Below, in pieces: positions 61,601 to 64,000 of a DNA stretch of 64,000 nt (position 1 is its first letter; each line of letters begins with the position of its first letter). Below the pieces are notes generated by a model, which was given only the letters and a program-made list of their open reading frames with translations, did not search any database and was not told where the DNA came from. This DNA comes from Seriola aureovittata (lineage: Eukaryota; Chordata; Actinopteri; Carangiformes; Carangidae): the NCBI RefSeq assembly GCF_021018895.1, contig NC_079379.1, positions 22,128,276 through 22,192,275 on the forward strand, given 5' to 3'. The translations under genes and the position numbers were made by a program.

Positions 61601-62802
61601 GTGAAGATTTGTTGATGGTTTTTAATGGAGCGTGTCTGGTATGAAATTAACAGTAGCAGCAGCACACAGTATAGTAATCACAACACATTGAAGTTTTTCC
61701 TGAATTTGTAATTAATCACTTTCTATGTTGGTTTTAATCAACAACAGAAATTATAGAAATGTTTAAATGTGGCCGTCGTTCAACAGTGACAATACAGGAT
61801 CTACAGATACTAAAGTTTGTGCTTTTCTAATTTGTCTTATGCACTTACCAATTTTAATAACAATGAAAACACTAATTCACCAAAGTTTCAAATATTCAAC
61901 ATGAGGCATAGTAAATATGAAAAAAAAAACTATTATTATTTATTAAACACCTTTTCAATGACAACAATTAAGTTATGAATAAAACTAATGTACATGAGCT
62001 GTACTACACTGACAACTGCTTCAAAATCTTAACTGTCAGTTTTAATATACATCCGTCTCTGAGGTCACAGCATCACATCTATTACGAGTTTCGTTTTGCT
62101 CCAGGTTGCACTTCTGGTGGGTCAGTTCCATCCGTTTCCTACTGAACACCGTTTTGATGTTAAATTGGTCAATACTTTCACCTGTTAAGGTGGTGACTGT
62201 GCTAGAGCTGAACAGATTCTGCTGTTAAAATGTTATTACTATCATCTATCAACGACAGTAGAAATTAAGTAAAAGGCAAGAAACTGAATCTGTGAACACT
62301 GAGGACAGAATAATAAACACTTAAACATTACCACAATTACAGCCTCCACAATGACCATTAAAATAAACCAACACTTCTCAAACAGAGTCAGTAAATACCG
62401 AACATCATAATCTTCATGGAGGAGGCTTTACTGCAGGCCTGTTGCATTATACTGCATTAACTTCATCCAGGTTCACCTAATACATATATATGAATTAAAA
62501 CAAAAAAAATCAAGGACACTTACAAATTGTAAAACAAATCAGCCTTTTATTTCAAGTTTACCCAATATACAGCAACACTTAATAAAATGCATTCCTTTGA
62601 ACAGAATGGTGATGGGGTGGAAATAAGTGACTGCAGAGATGATCAGAGTCCAACGCAATAGAATTTATTCTTTCACAAAAACAGAAGCGAGATCAGATCT
62701 GGATATGAACTGAAGACACAGTGCCTATGCATCATCATATATAGTTCCTTCTTCTGTGGGTTCTCCACCTGTTTTCTAAAGCGAACCTATCAATGTCTTT
62801 AG
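61601..62802. other. AT-rich stretch, nothing firmly recognised
   Basis: Low-complexity A runs near 61920 and 62500. Parts (about 62420-62490) may be repeat-derived. No coding motif. Confidence 0.3.
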
Positions 62803-63010
62803 GAACAATGGTGTCCAACCCTGTGTGGAATTTCCCCAAACCAGGCATGCCAGGGCACAGTAGTAGTGCCAGGTGTCCAGAAGCCTCCTATCTACCCCAA
62901 CCTAGGTCTCCTGTCTATCTTCAACCACCTGGGCTTGCTACGGCTGCTACTCCAACACCACCGCAAAGGCTGGTTCATGTACAAATCTAACGTCCGTTGT
63001 GAATAAAGCT
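62803..63010 (+). other. Weak terminal-exon candidate, unidentified
   Basis: An acceptor-like 'caatgtctttag' ends at 62802. Two frames are then open for about 62 to 66 codons; one is proline-rich (LPQPRSPVYLQPPGLA) and stops at 62988-62990, the other stops at 63001-63003. A polyadenylation signal AATAAA begins at 63002. The combination resembles a last exon, but open frames in two phases, the lack of a known domain and the repeat-rich setting make a transposon tail equally likely. Confidence 0.15.
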
Positions 63011-64000
63011 ATTTCATTGGATTATATAAGTTTAAAATTCAGTATATTTATAATGCATAGTATATTTTAGTAAAAATTTACTACAACAGTACACTGTGTA
63101 ACTGGTGCTAGATGTCCTGAACAGTCCGTCTCATCTTATAATACCATAGTGAGTCAGTGTAGCACAATAAACAAGTAGAATTTAAATTCAGGTGTGAAAA
63201 TAGGATCTAAAGTCTACTTGTAACCTCCAAACACTTGCAGATTTATGAAGGCAAGGGCATACTGCAGAACACATGGGTGGTCCTTGGCAGTACAGCAGCA
63301 TGAGGACAGGATGATGATGACGACATCACAAAGGCAGACTCAGAAAATAAGGTTTATTGGCAGGTAAGTTTTCACTTACAAGATATTTGGCTCGGTGTAG
63401 TATCCAATTAACGCATTCATAGGAAATATAAAAATAAAATACTGCAACAGTCAAATATGAATATATAAAATGAAAACCATACTACACAACAATGTACAGA
63501 AGTGTTTTAGAATGACAAAACTCCTGCTGGTCAAGATGTACAAAACATCACAGTATAGACAATATCTGTCCAATGTGCAGGGATAATACCTCAAGGTGTT
63601 GATGTAATGGGGTTGTTGATTGATGAGGCCAGATGCAGAAGAAAAGGCAGGTGCTGCTCCATCATTGGGGGTGATTAGACTGGAATTCTGGTCCTGAGAC
63701 GGACAAACATGTGATAGGACAATTAGTTTAGGTCATACAAGGTCTTTATATTCATATGCATGTCTGTTGTGTGAGTATAATAAAACCATGAGGATAGATA
63801 TGAATATGCAAAAATAAATACAGTGAATACTATGAAATGTAAATGAAAGGAAATGCAAACCAACTTATAGTTTTGACACTTAGTTAAAACAAAGACATTG
63901 AGCTTAACTTGACTGATGGACACATCTGATGCATATAAAACATTTTGATTTGCTTTTACAGTATATAAATCTGTGTTTGAAATATAAAATACAATCATGC
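63011..64000. other. Repeat-rich end of window, no gene seen
   Basis: 'aataaggtttattggcagg' followed by 'taagttttcacttacaagat' near 63347-63386 resembles a widely dispersed fish repeat by recall. The rest is AT-rich. The minus-strand open frame at 63723-63998 is low-complexity and has no motif. Confidence 0.35.

Overview
The window looks like non-coding DNA from a ray-finned (teleost, probably percomorph) fish. It is AT-rich, crowded with (CA)n and tetranucleotide microsatellites, and sprinkled with degraded fish-type transposons: Tc1/mariner, piggyBac, hAT, a non-LTR reverse transcriptase scrap, a tRNA-derived SINE and several short interspersed families. The fish assignment rests on recognising these repeat types from memory; no protein gene that would name the species is visible. 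There is no bacterial or viral gene organisation, no operon, no CRISPR array and no rRNA or tRNA gene that I can support.

Layout. 1-12 kb: the end of a TTAA-bounded MITE, a GC-rich hairpin at 1802-1848, a fish SINE-like unit with a (GT)n array near 4.4-4.6 kb, a hAT MITE with a perfect 8-bp target duplication at 8310-8711, and the best candidate exon in the window at 8884-9047. 12-31 kb: mostly unique sequence with blocks that look like conserved non-coding elements, interrupted by copies of five short repeat families and a broken LINE reverse transcriptase on the minus strand near 28.6 kb. 31-37 kb: (GGAT)n, then a complete-ended but internally deleted piggyBac element (35111-36750) with a second TTAA-flanked MITE nested inside it. 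37-52 kb: unique sequence, two opposed tetranucleotide arrays (43.85-44.12 kb), a SINE, enhancer-like blocks at 44.8-46.6 kb and a deleted Tc1-like transposon at 48.1-48.9 kb. 52-64 kb: unique sequence, a ~159-bp (CA)n array, further family copies, a repeat carrying CRE and YY1 motifs near 60.8 kb, and a weak candidate terminal exon near 62.8 kb.

The simplest reading is a large intron or a gene desert around one or more regulated vertebrate genes. The only protein-coding remnants I can identify with confidence belong to transposons, and all are inactive: the piggyBac copy is deleted and frameshifted at the start of its catalytic domain, the Tc1 copy lacks the middle of its catalytic domain, and the LINE has lost part of the YADD motif. 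I found no convincing new biological system. The items most worth checking are the 8884-9047 exon, the nested TTAA elements, the opposed GTTA/TAAC arrays, and the palindromic AP-1 and homeodomain motifs in unique sequence.
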